Numbered from the stretch's first letter, positions 1 to 9,790 are shown. The stretch: DNA of 35,104 nt from Pseudomonadota bacterium (GCA_023433465.1 JAEZCR010000175.1:1-35104), one strand, 5' to 3'. Notes: generated from the letters alone by a model not told the origin. Numbers and translations are program-made.

Positions 1-50
1 GCGCCGTTGAAGTGCGAACTTCAACGGCATCCAAACAAGAAGCCGCGCAC

Positions 51-866
51 ATGCTCAACAAACTCTCGCTGTCGTTGCTGCTGTTCGCGCTCGGCGCGCT
101 GTCTTCGAACTTCGCCCACGCCGAGGCGGGGGATCCGCTCAACGATCGCTTCTCATTAAGCCTCGGCGGCTTTCTGCTGAACACCGACACCGAGGTGCGC
201 GTCGACGGCGAAAGTGCGCAGGGCACCGTGATCGATCTCGAGAACGACTTCGGCTTCGACGACATCGACCGGTTCCGGGTCGACGGCTATTGGCGTTTCA
301 CGCCGCGCCAGAAGCTCCGCGTGATGTACTTCGACACCAAGCGAACCGAGAACACGACGATCGATCGCGAGATCGTGTTCCAGGACGAGATCTACAACAT
401 CAACACCGACATCCGCACCACCTTCGAGACGACGGTGGCGGAACTCGCCTACGAGTTCGCATTCCTGCGCGGTGAGAATTACGAACTCGGCGCGTCCATC
501 GGCATACACAACCTGAAGTTCAGGTTGGGGCTCGATGTCACGGGCAACAATGTCAATCTGTCGGAGTCACGCACCGCCGAGGCCAACGGCCCGCTGCCGA
601 TGATCGGCCTGAGCGCCACCTGGCGGATCAACGACAAGTTCTATGTCCAGGCGCTCGCGCAGTTCTTCCGGATCAATTACGACCCCTACGAAGGACGCCT
701 CAGCGACGTCGGCGCATCATTCGTGTGGCAGCCCCTCCGCCACGTGGGCTTCGGAGTGGGATACAACGATTTCACCACGCGTGTGGACGTCGACGACGAC
801 AACTTCCGCGGCCGCCTCAAATGGAGCTATGGCGGCGCCCGAATCTTCGTGACGGCGTCGTTCTGA
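51..866 (+). CDS. outer-membrane beta-barrel protein, function unknown
   Basis: This 271-residue protein has a clear Sec signal peptide: a Lys near the start, the hydrophobic stretch LSLLLFALGAL, and an AHA cleavage site at about residues 22-24. The frame stays open upstream to a GTG at 12, but I chose the ATG at 51 because the signal peptide begins there. The mature part alternates polar and hydrophobic residues in strand-sized blocks and ends in Phe (VTASF), the typical terminal signature of outer-membrane barrels recognised by the BAM complex. The size suits a barrel of about 8-12 strands, but I do not recognise the family. It lies 42 bp upstream of tamA on the same strand and may be co-transcribed with it. 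A porin or structural role is possible, but the sequence gives no substrate. Confidence 0.75.
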   Translation: MLNKLSLSLLLFALGALSSNFAHAEAGDPLNDRFSLSLGGFLLNTDTEVRVDGESAQGTVIDLENDFGFDDIDRFRVDGYWRFTPRQKLRVMYFDTKRTENTTIDREIVFQDEIYNINTDIRTTFETTVAELAYEFAFLRGENYELGASIGIHNLKFRLGLDVTGNNVNLSESRTAEANGPLPMIGLSATWRINDKFYVQALAQFFRINYDPYEGRLSDVGASFVWQPLRHVGFGVGYNDFTTRVDVDDDNFRGRLKWSYGGARIFVTASF

Positions 867-908
867 CGCGCACCCGGGCGATCAACCTTCGGGCCGACAG
901 CGACCGAC

Positions 909-2639
909 ATGCACGCGCGAGACACCATCGTCGCGGTGTGCCTCGCCCTTCTCTCCGCCAGCGCATTCGCCGAATCGAAATTCGAACTCGATATCCAGGG
1001 CGTGGGACAGGAGTTCGAGCAGACGGTACGCGCCAACGTCACGCTCGAACAGTTCGTCGGCCGCGAGGTGAACGAGGCGCAGGCGCGGCGCCTGCTCGTT
1101 CCCGGCGAAAACCAGATCCGGCATTCACTCGAGGCGCATGGCTTCTACGACGTCGAGGTGGCCGGCCGGCTCGAGACCGGGCCCGACCGGCTGCGGGCTA
1201 TCTACGCCGTCACGCTCGGGAAACCCGTGCTCGTGCAATCGAGCGACGTGCGCGTCGTCGGCGAAGCGGAGAACCTGCCCGCCGTGCGGCGCGCGCTGCG
1301 CGAATTCACGCCGCGGCTGCGTCAACGCCTCGATCACGAGACTTACGAATCGAGCAAGGCGGCGATCCAGAACGCGCTCGGCGACCACGGGTTCCTCGCC
1401 GCCGAACTCCGGACGCACCGGGTCGAGGTCACCACCGCGACGCACAGCGCGGCGATCGACCTGTCGTGGGAAAGCGGACCGCGCCATCGGTTCGGTGAGG
1501 CGGCTTTCTCCGAGGCGCAATTCCCGCCGGAATTCCTGCAGCGGTTCGTCGGATGGGAACCCGACGACTATTTCGCCAGCGAGGAACTGATCGACCTGCA
1601 GCGGAGGCTCGTGCAGGCTGATTACTTCTCGAGCGTCATCGTCCAGCCGCGCGTCACGCGGGGCGAAACGACCGTGCCGGTCGACATCGAGCTCACGCCC
1701 GCGAAACGCAACATCTACACGGGTAGTTTGTACGCGAGCACCGACACGGGCCTCGGCGTCAAGCTCGGTCTCGAACGGCGCTGGCTCAACCGGCGCGGCC
1801 ACAAGTTCCGCGGCACCCTCGACATCGCGCAGCGCCTGCAGGCGGGCGAACTCGCCTATGGCGTGCCGCTGCCCGGCCGCGACAAACACAGCCTGAACTT
1901 CGGCGCGACCTATCGCGACGAGACCACGGACACGAGCGTATCGCGCACGCAGAAACTGGTCGTCGGCGAGTCGCGAGAATGGCTCGGCTTCACGCGCACG
2001 CTGAGCGTGAACTTCCTCTCCGGCGATTTCGAGATCGGCAGCGAGCGCGGCAATTCGACGCTGCTGTACGCCGAGGGCGGGCTCGCCCGCAGCCGCTCCA
2101 ACGATCCGGCTTTTCCGACGCGCGGCTACTCGCTGTACCTGGGCGCGCGCGTCGCACCCGCATCCACCGTGACGAGCACGAGGTTCGCCGGCGTCGGATT
2201 CCGCGCGCGCTGGTTGCGCGGCATCGGAAATCGCTCACGCGTGCTGCTGCGCACGTCGCTCGGCGCCATGCAGGTGGACGACTTCGACGAGCTACCGCCC
2301 GACCTGCGCTTCTTCTGCGGAGGCGATCGTTCGATCCGCGGCTTCGACTACCAGGCCATCGGCAGCACGAACGAGGCCGGCGACATCATCGGCGGCAACA
2401 ACAAGATCGAAGGCAGCGTGGAATTCGAGCACTACTTCAAGAAGGACTGGGGAGCGGCCGCGTTCGTCGATGCGGGCGACGCGTTTCGCGGCGATGACTT
2501 CGCCGCGAACGTGGGCGTGGGGATGGGGCTACGCTGGAAATCGCCCGTCGGCGTGTTGCGCCTCGATTTCGCGTATCCCGTGCACACGGATCTCGAACAG
2601 TCCTTTCGCATCCATCTCACGCTCGGGCCCGACCTGTGA
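909..2639 (+). CDS. tamA: TamA, Omp85-family translocation and assembly module outer-membrane subunit
   Basis: This 576-residue protein matches the usual length of TamA (about 577 in E. coli). A signal peptide ends at about residue 21 (ASAFA). POTRA-like segments fill roughly residues 22-260 (for example GFYDVEVAG and HGFLAAELRT), and a 16-strand Omp85 barrel occupies about 265-576. The conserved loop-6 motif of Omp85 proteins is present as RSIRGF at 474-479, and the chain ends in LRLDFAYPV plus a final strand. In the family, TamA works with inner-membrane-anchored TamB in outer-membrane protein assembly and in lipid transport to the outer membrane. The stop codon overlaps the tamB GTG start by 4 nt, so the two are very probably translationally coupled. 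Confidence 0.93.
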   Translation: MHARDTIVAVCLALLSASAFAESKFELDIQGVGQEFEQTVRANVTLEQFVGREVNEAQARRLLVPGENQIRHSLEAHGFYDVEVAGRLETGPDRLRAIYAVTLGKPVLVQSSDVRVVGEAENLPAVRRALREFTPRLRQRLDHETYESSKAAIQNALGDHGFLAAELRTHRVEVTTATHSAAIDLSWESGPRHRFGEAAFSEAQFPPEFLQRFVGWEPDDYFASEELIDLQRRLVQADYFSSVIVQPRVTRGETTVPVDIELTPAKRNIYTGSLYASTDTGLGVKLGLERRWLNRRGHKFRGTLDIAQRLQAGELAYGVPLPGRDKHSLNFGATYRDETTDTSVSRTQKLVVGESREWLGFTRTLSVNFLSGDFEIGSERGNSTLLYAEGGLARSRSNDPAFPTRGYSLYLGARVAPASTVTSTRFAGVGFRARWLRGIGNRSRVLLRTSLGAMQVDDFDELPPDLRFFCGGDRSIRGFDYQAIGSTNEAGDIIGGNNKIEGSVEFEHYFKKDWGAAAFVDAGDAFRGDDFAANVGVGMGLRWKSPVGVLRLDFAYPVHTDLEQSFRIHLTLGPDL

Positions 2640-5600
2640 TCGCGCTGCGCCGCATCCTGCTGTCGATCGCCGCGCTGCTGGCGCTCCTGCTCATTGCTTC
2701 CATCTGGCTGCTGCACACCGAGAGCGGCGCGCGTTTCGCCGTCGGCGCGGCGACGCGATTCCTGGACGGAAGATTGTCGACCGGCGCGATCTCCGGCTCC
2801 ATCGCGCGTGGGCTGCGTGCCACGGATGTCCGGTGGCGCGATGCAGACGCCGGCGTCGACGTATACGCCGGCGGCCTGCGGGTGACACTCGCGTACGGCG
2901 CGTTGATCCACGGGACGTTGCGGCTGAACGCGCTCGCGGTACGTGACGTATCCGTGGAGCTCAGGACGGTAGCCAGGCCGGAGCCGGATGGGCCTGCCTC
3001 GCTGGAGCCACCGCTCGACATCATCGTCGAAGCGTTCACGCTCGAACGCGGCGAGCTGCAGCGCGACGGCGCGGCGCCGTTCGTGATCGAGCGCGCGGTG
3101 CTGGCGGGTGAATGGACGCAGGCTGGAATCGCCGTCGATCATGCGCGCGTGATCGCGCCGCAGGGAAAGATCAGTCTCGAGGCGCGTCTCGGGACGAAGG
3201 CGCCCTGGATCGAACACGCGAGCGGCGCCTTCGAGTGGCGCGAGGCGCAACGGCGCTGGAAAGGTTCTTTCGCGACGCTCGAGGAACCCGCGGGCATTTC
3301 ACTGCGAGGCGGGCTCGACTCGCCTTTCACGCTCGGACTCGAGGGTTGGATCGCGCGGGGCGACGAGCGGCCGTGGCGTCTCCGGATCGAACTACCGCGT
3401 TTCGATCCCCGAGAAGTGTTGCTACCGGACGGCAAGCTGGATGCGCTCGCGGCCGAGCTCGAGGCCCACGGCGCCGGGAACACGGCGAACGTCAACGGTC
3501 ACGTCGACCTGAACGACGAGCGCCTGTCCATCCGCGAGCTCGCATTGAGCCTGTCCCCCGGGCAGGTTTCGATCGATTCGCTGCGCGTCGGCATCGCCGA
3601 CATGCCGGGTGAGCTGCGTGGCAGCGCGCGCATCAGGCTCGACGGCTCCGAGTCCGCGGTCTTCGCGCACCTGCAGGCCGACACCCTCGACCTGCCGGCG
3701 CGCTGGGTCCGCGGGCCGCTCGCGATCTCCGGCGAGGCCTTCGTCGACGGCAACTTCGAGCGGTTCGAGTCCCACGGTGCGGTCGACGTGGCGCGCGGTA
3801 GTTTGCTCTCGTCGATCGCGTGGAAGGCCGATGGTTCGCGCCGGAAGATCCATCTGCGCGAAGGCCGTGTGTCCCAGGCGAAAGGCGAGCTCAGCGTCAC
3901 CGGGGAGGTCGGCCTCGAGAGTCCGGTCAGCTGGCGCCTGGCGGCGGCGGCTCGCGGATTCGATCCCTCGGGACTCGCGCCGGGCTGGCCCGGCGCGCTC
4001 GATTTCCGCATCGACTCGCACGGCGAGCTCAGCGCCGAGGGACCGCGCGCGCGCCTCACGCTGCGCGATCTTGGTGGCCGGTTGCGCGATCGCCCGGTGT
4101 CCGGCGGCGGCGAACTCTCGCTCGAGCCCGACATGCGGCTCGGCGGGCAGTTAGGCCTGAAATCCGGCGCGGTCTCGCTCGACGTCACCGGCACACATGG
4201 CGCGACCGCGCGTATCGACGCGAAACTCGACGTCGCCTCGTTCGCCGACTGGACCTCCAGCCTCGAGGGACGCGCGCAGGTCAGCCTCGAGGCGACCGGC
4301 CGCTGGCCGGATACGACGTTCACCGTCGCGGCCAATGCGCAGGGCATGAAACTCGCGGACGACGGTATCGACGAAGTAAGCATGGAACTCACGCTGCGTT
4401 CGCCGCTTACGCCGCGTTTCGAGCTGGTCGCGAAGGCGCGCGGCGCGGCGCTGTCGGGCATGCGATTCGACACCATTTCGATCGCGGCGTCCGGATCCGA
4501 AGCCGCTCACCAACTGTCCCTCGATGCGGGTGGCCACCCCCTGGGTCTCGACCTGAAGCTGCACGGCGCGTATTCCAATCGGCGCTGGAGCGGCGAGATC
4601 GACACGTTGAAGCTCGTCAACGAGGTCCAGACCCTCGCGCTCGAAAACCCCGCGCCGCTGCAACTCGCCGCCGACGCATTCGAGCTCGGCCAGGCCTGCC
4701 TCTCCGGCGGCGACATCCGACTGTGCCTGGCCGGCAGCGCCGCGGCGGACGGCCGCTTCGAGACAAACTATTCGCTGCGCGCCCTGCCCCTCGAGATGCT
4801 CGTTCGCCTCGCGCATCCCACGAACGATCTCGCGATCGGCGGACGCATCGATGGCGAAGGCCGCGTGAAACGCGAGCGCGACGGCTCGGTCGCGGGTAAC
4901 GCAACGCTCACCTCCGCATCAGGGTCAATCGCACGACGCGGCGAAGATCCGCAACTGCGGCTCGACTACCACACCTTCGAGTTGAAGGGCACCTTCGCCG
5001 GCAACACTGCGAACGCGAGCGTTTCGGCGACTCTCGATCCGGACGGCAGCATCAGCGGCGACGCATCCGTCGCCAATCTGCTCGGTGACGATCCGACGCT
5101 CGAGGGCGAACTCAAGGTCGAGATGCGTGATCTCGGCCCAGTGGAATGGATGCTTCCGCAACTCACGCGCGTCTCGGGCACGGGCGAGCTCACGGCGACG
5201 CTCGGCGGATCGCCGCGTGAACCCGCGATCTCAGCGCGGCTCGCGCTCCGGAATTTCCAGGCCGACGTACCCACGCTCGGAATCCAGCTCGAGAAGGGCG
5301 AGCTCATGGCAAGCCTCGCGGGCGATGGCTCCTTCGATACGCGCGCGCAAGTGACCTCAGGCGGGGGCGTCCTCGAGGTCAGCGGCCGGAGCGCCTCGCT
5401 GCGTGAGATCGATCTCGCGATTCGTGGAGACCAGGTCCTCGCAGCCAACTTCCCCGCCGCGCATCTCATCGTCAGCCCGGAGCTCACACTCGCCGGAAGC
5501 CCGGACAACCTGTCCCTCGGCGGATCGATCACGATTCCGCGGGCCAGCGTCGACCTCGACAAGATGACCAACCAGGGTGGCGCCCAGATCTCGCCGGACG

Positions 5601-6349
5601 TCGTCGTGATCGACCGGCCGGAGCGGCAGGCGCGCCGTCGGCTCGCGATGCATACCGACGTCCGCGTCGTACTCGGCCGCGACGTCAAACTCACCGGGTT
5701 CGGTCTCGATGCCGCGGTGTCCGGTCAGCTTCGCGTCGTGGAGCGACCGGGAAGTCCGGGCACCGGCTCCGGAGAGATCCGTCTCGATGGAACCTACGAG
5801 GCCTTCGGACGCAAGCTCGACATCGAGCGCGGGCAGATGCTGTTCGCGAACTCCCCGCTCGACAATCCGCAGCTCGACGTGCTCGCGACGCGCCGCATGC
5901 CCGACATCACCGCCAAGCTGCGCGTCACCGGCAGCGCGCGCCGGCCGCAACTCGACGTCTTCACGGATCCGTCCACCTCCCCCACCGAGGCCATGTCCTA
6001 TCTACTCACCGGCCAGTCGATGAGCGACCTGCGCGGCACCGAGGGTGAACGCGTCGAAGCGGCGGCGCAGTCACTCGGCGGCGTGCTCGGAGACCGGCTC
6101 GCGCGCGGCATCGCGGGCAAGTTCGGCATCGACAACGTTGGTGTCGAACAGAGCGACGAACTCGGCAGCAGCGCGTTCACCGTCGGCAAGTACCTCTCGC
6201 CCGGATTCTTCGTGAGCTACGGCGTCGGCCTCTTCCAGCCAGGCACGGTCATCACGCTGCGTTACGCAATCTCCGAGCACTGGTCGCTCGAAGCCGTCGA
6301 CTCTCCCAACGATCAACGCGGCGGCATCAACTTCCGCATCGAGAGATGA
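2636..6349 (+). CDS. tamB: TamB, inner-membrane-anchored AsmA-like/DUF490 partner of TamA
   Basis: This 1237-residue protein is close to E. coli TamB in length (about 1259). It starts with GTG inside the tamA stop codon. Residues 1-25 form a single N-terminal membrane anchor (RRILLSIAALLALLLIASIW). A very long, repetitive beta-rich periplasmic stretch follows, as expected for the beta-taco groove of TamB/AsmA-like proteins. The C-terminal DUF490 region is well marked, with DITAKLRVTGSARRPQL, SPTEAMSYLLTGQ and a final strand-rich segment ending in INFRIER. Family knowledge: TamB spans the periplasm and cooperates with TamA in outer-membrane biogenesis. It ends 6 bp from the stop of the convergent lipoprotein gene, leaving no room for a separate terminator between them. 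Confidence 0.93.
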   Translation: MIALRRILLSIAALLALLLIASIWLLHTESGARFAVGAATRFLDGRLSTGAISGSIARGLRATDVRWRDADAGVDVYAGGLRVTLAYGALIHGTLRLNALAVRDVSVELRTVARPEPDGPASLEPPLDIIVEAFTLERGELQRDGAAPFVIERAVLAGEWTQAGIAVDHARVIAPQGKISLEARLGTKAPWIEHASGAFEWREAQRRWKGSFATLEEPAGISLRGGLDSPFTLGLEGWIARGDERPWRLRIELPRFDPREVLLPDGKLDALAAELEAHGAGNTANVNGHVDLNDERLSIRELALSLSPGQVSIDSLRVGIADMPGELRGSARIRLDGSESAVFAHLQADTLDLPARWVRGPLAISGEAFVDGNFERFESHGAVDVARGSLLSSIAWKADGSRRKIHLREGRVSQAKGELSVTGEVGLESPVSWRLAAAARGFDPSGLAPGWPGALDFRIDSHGELSAEGPRARLTLRDLGGRLRDRPVSGGGELSLEPDMRLGGQLGLKSGAVSLDVTGTHGATARIDAKLDVASFADWTSSLEGRAQVSLEATGRWPDTTFTVAANAQGMKLADDGIDEVSMELTLRSPLTPRFELVAKARGAALSGMRFDTISIAASGSEAAHQLSLDAGGHPLGLDLKLHGAYSNRRWSGEIDTLKLVNEVQTLALENPAPLQLAADAFELGQACLSGGDIRLCLAGSAAADGRFETNYSLRALPLEMLVRLAHPTNDLAIGGRIDGEGRVKRERDGSVAGNATLTSASGSIARRGEDPQLRLDYHTFELKGTFAGNTANASVSATLDPDGSISGDASVANLLGDDPTLEGELKVEMRDLGPVEWMLPQLTRVSGTGELTATLGGSPREPAISARLALRNFQADVPTLGIQLEKGELMASLAGDGSFDTRAQVTSGGGVLEVSGRSASLREIDLAIRGDQVLAANFPAAHLIVSPELTLAGSPDNLSLGGSITIPRASVDLDKMTNQGGAQISPDVVVIDRPERQARRRLAMHTDVRVVLGRDVKLTGFGLDAAVSGQLRVVERPGSPGTGSGEIRLDGTYEAFGRKLDIERGQMLFANSPLDNPQLDVLATRRMPDITAKLRVTGSARRPQLDVFTDPSTSPTEAMSYLLTGQSMSDLRGTEGERVEAAAQSLGGVLGDRLARGIAGKFGIDNVGVEQSDELGSSAFTVGKYLSPGFFVSYGVGLFQPGTVITLRYAISEHWSLEAVDSPNDQRGGINFRIER

Positions 6350-6355
6350 AATGGA

Positions 6356-6916
6356 TCATTGCGCCGGACGCACGCCGACCGCGACGGCCTCGGTGAAGGC
6401 GATGTCCACCTGATCTCCCTCGCGCAGGCCGGCGATGAACTGCTGCCCTTCCGCCCTAACTACGCTGAGCGTGCGCGTGCGGCCATCCGCGCTGCGCACG
6501 GTGATGGCGTTGCCCCCGGGATCGACCGAGACGACGGTGACCGTGGTGCGCAGCGGCCCGGGGGAGGCGCCCGGCGTCGTCATCGAACCGCGGGTTTCGT
6601 CCACGCGAGCGCCCGTGCCATGCGCCTTCACTTCGGCGGCGACCCCCTGGTAGTAACTGACCACCACGCGATCTCCGACCTGGATCCTGTCGATGTTCTT
6701 CACGGTGGGGTCCAGCATTACGTCGGCACGCGAGCCGTCCCCCGTCGTGACGGTCAAGCGGCGCGACGAAGCGTCGATACCGGTAACAACCGCCGGGCTC
6801 TCGATCAGCCTCTGGCTCGTCAGCGCCTCGGGTAGTTTGGTGGCGCAGGCCGCTGCCAGGAGGAGCGCGACCAGGGGGGTCGCAACGCGGCTTGCGGGAC
6901 TGCGGATGGTTCTCAT
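6356..6916 (-). CDS. lipoprotein with two tandem copies of a beta-rich domain, function unknown
   Basis: This 186-residue protein starts at the ATG at 6916, preceded by an AGAGG ribosome binding site. A longer upstream frame exists, but the signal peptide begins here. A lipobox (LLAAAC) puts the acylated Cys at residue 24. The mature part holds two related units at about 43-92 and 126-179. Each runs V-T-x-I/V-D, a short strand, a DG turn, and then GDxV followed by an I/V-x-x-Y/F-x-x-x-V-A type ending (QVGDRVVVSYYQGVA and REGDQVDIAFTEAVA). The pattern resembles small OB/beta-barrel domains in bacterial lipoproteins such as DUF5666-like proteins, but I cannot assign a family. It is convergent with tamB. 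Cell location is likely the periplasmic face of a membrane. Confidence 0.72.
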   Translation of the reverse strand: MRTIRSPASRVATPLVALLLAAACATKLPEALTSQRLIESPAVVTGIDASSRRLTVTTGDGSRADVMLDPTVKNIDRIQVGDRVVVSYYQGVAAEVKAHGTGARVDETRGSMTTPGASPGPLRTTVTVVSVDPGGNAITVRSADGRTRTLSVVRAEGQQFIAGLREGDQVDIAFTEAVAVGVRPAQ

Positions 6917-7354
6917 GGGACCTCTGCCCACGTTGCGCCGGGCCAACGCCGGTCCGGTTTGCAAAAACGTGGGCCCTAGGAAAAAGTTGCAGCTTGCGCC
7001 GCACAAGCACGTGCAGCACGACGATCGCCGGGCAGGCGCACGCCCGGGCGGTCCGACTATCCCATCTGCCTCTAACTAAGTCATCGGACCAAAGTCCGAT
7101 CCGGCGAACGAAAAAAGCTTTGGTGGCACGTCTTAGGGCAAGACGCCATAATCCGCCGGTTGCTTGCTCGACCCGCGGAACTGTAAGGGACGGTTCCGGG
7201 TGCGTGTGCGCTGACAACGCGCGCGGGCCGGGAGCTCGATCGCATTTGTCCTGACGCTTGGTCCATATGCAGGTTCTGGTGCAGGGAGAGCTGTCGATGT
7301 TCGGATTTCGACGGGAAATTCCGCGATTGCCACCCGCTTTCCGGGAGTACGTGG
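6917..7354. other. 438-bp divergent intergenic region with short hairpins
   Basis: This gap separates the lipoprotein gene (-) from the sensor-kinase gene (+), so it should hold both promoters. I see no convincing ORF. Three perfect or near-perfect stem-loops lie in it: 7083-7100 (7-bp stem, loop CAAA), 7129-7145 (6-bp stem CGTCTT, loop AGGGC) and 7177-7197 (8-bp stem with one G-U pair, loop AAGGG). None is followed by a T-run on either strand, so they do not look like intrinsic terminators. I could not identify a confident -35/-10 pair. Confidence 0.4.
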
Positions 7355-9790
7355 ATGCGCATTTCGCACGGCCTTCGCATGCGGGTGGTTAGTCTGCCCC
7401 GCCGGCTCGCCGGGCAACTCGCCGCGCCGGCGGGCGTCGGCATGGCGTACGTACTATCGGCGCATCTCGGTGAGCTGCTGGCGTTTCCCTCCGCGCCCGT
7501 CTCTGCGCTGTGGGCACCAAACGCGATCCTCATGGCGGCGCTGCTGGTCACGCCCCGGCAACGCTGGTGGCTCTATCTACTGGCGCTGGTGCCGTTCCAC
7601 TTCGCCGCGCAGTGGCCGGCATTCCCGTTCCCGCGCGTCGCGATCCAGTATCTCGCCAACGTCGCGCTCGCCGTGCTCGGCGCCGTGTCCGTGCACGCAT
7701 TCTCGCCGGCGCCGCTGTCGTTCAACCGGATCCGCACCGCGTTCACGTTGATCCTCTTCGGCGGGCTGCTCGCGCCGCTCGTCACGAGCATGGGACTCGC
7801 GGCGGGTTTCGCGCTGCTCGGAGTCTCCGGCGAGTTCTGGCTCACCGTGGTCGTGCGCACGCTGACCAACGCCTTCGCCGTGGTCACGCTCGTGCCGCTG
7901 ATCGCCAACGCCGTGGATCGCCTGCGGCGCGGCGACCTGCACTTCTCCCTCACTCGCACCGTGGAAGCCGCCACGCTCGGAATTCCCTTCGCGGCGATCT
8001 GCGTGATGGTGTTCGCGATGCCCGTGAGCACCCCGGACCACACGCCGATACTTCTATATGCGCCGCTGCCGCTGCTCGCCTGGGCCGCGATGCGTTTCGG
8101 CGTGTCCGGCGCGTGCGGATCCGGCCTGCTCGTCGGCGCGGTCGCAACGTACGGCATGGTCAACGGCTTCGGCCCGTTCGCCGGACGTACGCCGATCGAG
8201 AACGCGCTCGGCGTAGTGTCGTTCAACGTGATCGTGTGCTGCACGGTGGTGACCTTTGCCGCGCTGCTCGAGGAGTGGCGCAACGCCGGCCGCGCGCTCG
8301 TGGTCAGCCGCGCGCGCTTCCGCAGCATCTTCGAGAACAACATCATCCCGACCGCGATCTGGCGCGACGACATGCGCATCAGCGAGGCGAACGACGCATT
8401 CCTGCGTCTCACGGGACTGAGCTGGGCCGACATCGAGAGCGGGAAGCTGCGTCTCGACCAGCTCGCGCGTGAAACCGGCACACCCACCACGCATTCGAGC
8501 GAGCTGTTCGGCAAACTGGACAGCGCCGAACACGAGCTCGCGCTGTCGGATGGCCGCCGCGTACCGGTGATTCTCGGACACTGCCGCTTTCCCGCCGACG
8601 AAGGCGGCGTCATCTACGTGCTCGACCTCTCGGCCTTTCATCGCGCGGAAACCCAGCGCAAACACGCGGAGTCGCTGCATTCCGCAGTGCTCGCGTCGCT
8701 GCACGACCAGATCGCGGTGATCGACAGCGCCGGCGTCGTGATCGAAGTAAACGACTCGTGGCGGCGCGCGGTCGAATCGACGCACAACTCGCGCTTCGAT
8801 CGCGTGTCCGCGGGCGACAACCTGCTCGAGACCTGCGCACGCGCGGCCGAGCGCGGCGAACGCGGCGCCGTCGAGCAACTGCGCGCCCTGCGCACCATCC
8901 TCGACGGCACCGGTGTGCGCTGCCAACTCGAATACCGCGAGGCCGACGGAGCGGAGCCCGCGTGGATCGAGGTTTCGATCGAACGTCTGCGTCGCCCGGA
9001 GGGCGGCGCGATCATCACGCGCACCGACGTCACCGCGCGCAAGCTCGCCGAGATAGAGGCGCGCAACCAGCGGCAGCAGCTCACCCACCTCGCGCGCGCT
9101 GCGGTGCTCGGACAGTTGTCGGGCGCCTTCGCGCACGAACTGAACCAGCCGCTCACGTCCATTCTCGGCAATGCCGAGGCGGCGCTCAGCATGCTCGAGA
9201 AAGGCACGGAGAATCCGGCCGAGCTGTGCGAGATCCTGCACGACATCGTGCAGGACGACGAACGCGCCGCGCAGGTCATCCAGCGCCTGCGCGCGCTGCT
9301 CGGCAAAGGCGAGACCGAGCGCAAGCCGGTCGACGTGAACGCGGTCGTGAGAGATTCGCTCGACCTCACGCACAGCGAATGCGTGTCGCGCAATGTGTCC
9401 GTGAAAGTGGAGCTCGACGGCGAACTGCCGCTCGTGATGGGCGACCGCATCCAGATCCAGCAGGTGGTCCTGAATCTCATCATGAACGCCTGCGAGGCGA
9501 TTGCCGGATCGGCCGGCAACACGCGCCAGATCGACGTCGCGTCGCGTCTCCTGGCGAACGAAGCCGCCGTCGAGATTATCGTCCGCGACAGCGGCGGCGG
9601 CATCCCGGACGGCGAGCTGGAACGCATCTTTCAGCCCTTCGTCACGACCAAGGCGAACGGACTTGGACTCGGCCTGGCGATCTGCCGATCGGTCGCGGAG
9701 TCCCATCGCGGCAGGTTGTGGGCGGAGAACGCGCCGGGCCGCGGGGCCGAACTACACATGAAACTACCTATCGATCGAGGTTTGCCATGA
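7355..9790 (+). CDS. MASE1-PAS-PAS sensor histidine kinase
   Basis: This 811-residue membrane sensor kinase begins with a MASE1-like region of about eight membrane segments (roughly residues 22-305; note SAPVSALWAPNAILMAALL near the start). Two PAS domains follow (about 320-435, starting at FRSIFENNIIPTAIW, and about 443-560). The kinase core comes next: the HisKA H-box with phospho-acceptor His594 in AHELNQPL, the N-box Asn711 in MNACEAI, the G1 motif starting at Asp745 (DSGGGIP) and a G2 motif GLGLGLAICRSV. The HELNQP form of the H-box is typical of the FixL/DctB-like HisKA group. The stop codon overlaps the start of the FixJ-type regulator (ATGA), making that its cognate partner. A GGGAG sequence precedes the ATG. 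MASE1 signals are mostly unknown; no haem-binding PAS motif is evident. Confidence 0.9.
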   Translation: MRISHGLRMRVVSLPRRLAGQLAAPAGVGMAYVLSAHLGELLAFPSAPVSALWAPNAILMAALLVTPRQRWWLYLLALVPFHFAAQWPAFPFPRVAIQYLANVALAVLGAVSVHAFSPAPLSFNRIRTAFTLILFGGLLAPLVTSMGLAAGFALLGVSGEFWLTVVVRTLTNAFAVVTLVPLIANAVDRLRRGDLHFSLTRTVEAATLGIPFAAICVMVFAMPVSTPDHTPILLYAPLPLLAWAAMRFGVSGACGSGLLVGAVATYGMVNGFGPFAGRTPIENALGVVSFNVIVCCTVVTFAALLEEWRNAGRALVVSRARFRSIFENNIIPTAIWRDDMRISEANDAFLRLTGLSWADIESGKLRLDQLARETGTPTTHSSELFGKLDSAEHELALSDGRRVPVILGHCRFPADEGGVIYVLDLSAFHRAETQRKHAESLHSAVLASLHDQIAVIDSAGVVIEVNDSWRRAVESTHNSRFDRVSAGDNLLETCARAAERGERGAVEQLRALRTILDGTGVRCQLEYREADGAEPAWIEVSIERLRRPEGGAIITRTDVTARKLAEIEARNQRQQLTHLARAAVLGQLSGAFAHELNQPLTSILGNAEAALSMLEKGTENPAELCEILHDIVQDDERAAQVIQRLRALLGKGETERKPVDVNAVVRDSLDLTHSECVSRNVSVKVELDGELPLVMGDRIQIQQVVLNLIMNACEAIAGSAGNTRQIDVASRLLANEAAVEIIVRDSGGGIPDGELERIFQPFVTTKANGLGLGLAICRSVAESHRGRLWAENAPGRGAELHMKLPIDRGLP

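Noticed and set aside
7124..7140. Sigma-54-like promoter (TGGCACG followed by GGGCA)
   Set aside because: The GG and GC elements are one base too far apart and the -12 TTGC box is poor. The stretch is better explained as the arm of a small hairpin.
7145..7210. Possible tRNA-like segment upstream of the kinase gene
   Set aside because: A translated fragment on the minus strand looks like the pattern produced by tRNA genes, but no cloverleaf can be formed and no acceptor stem is present.
8054..9706. Long open frame on the minus strand opposite the sensor kinase
   Set aside because: Composition is biased to Arg, Ala, Asp and His with no recognisable motif, and the plus strand has an unambiguous kinase.
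1722..9768. Octamer GGTAGTTT occurring four times (1722, 3797, 6831 and reversed at 9761)
   Set aside because: This is more than expected in GC-rich DNA by a rough estimate, but all copies are inside genes at ordinary codons (Gly-Ser-Leu or Lys-Leu-Pro), with no even spacing or orientation. I treat it as chance or codon preference.
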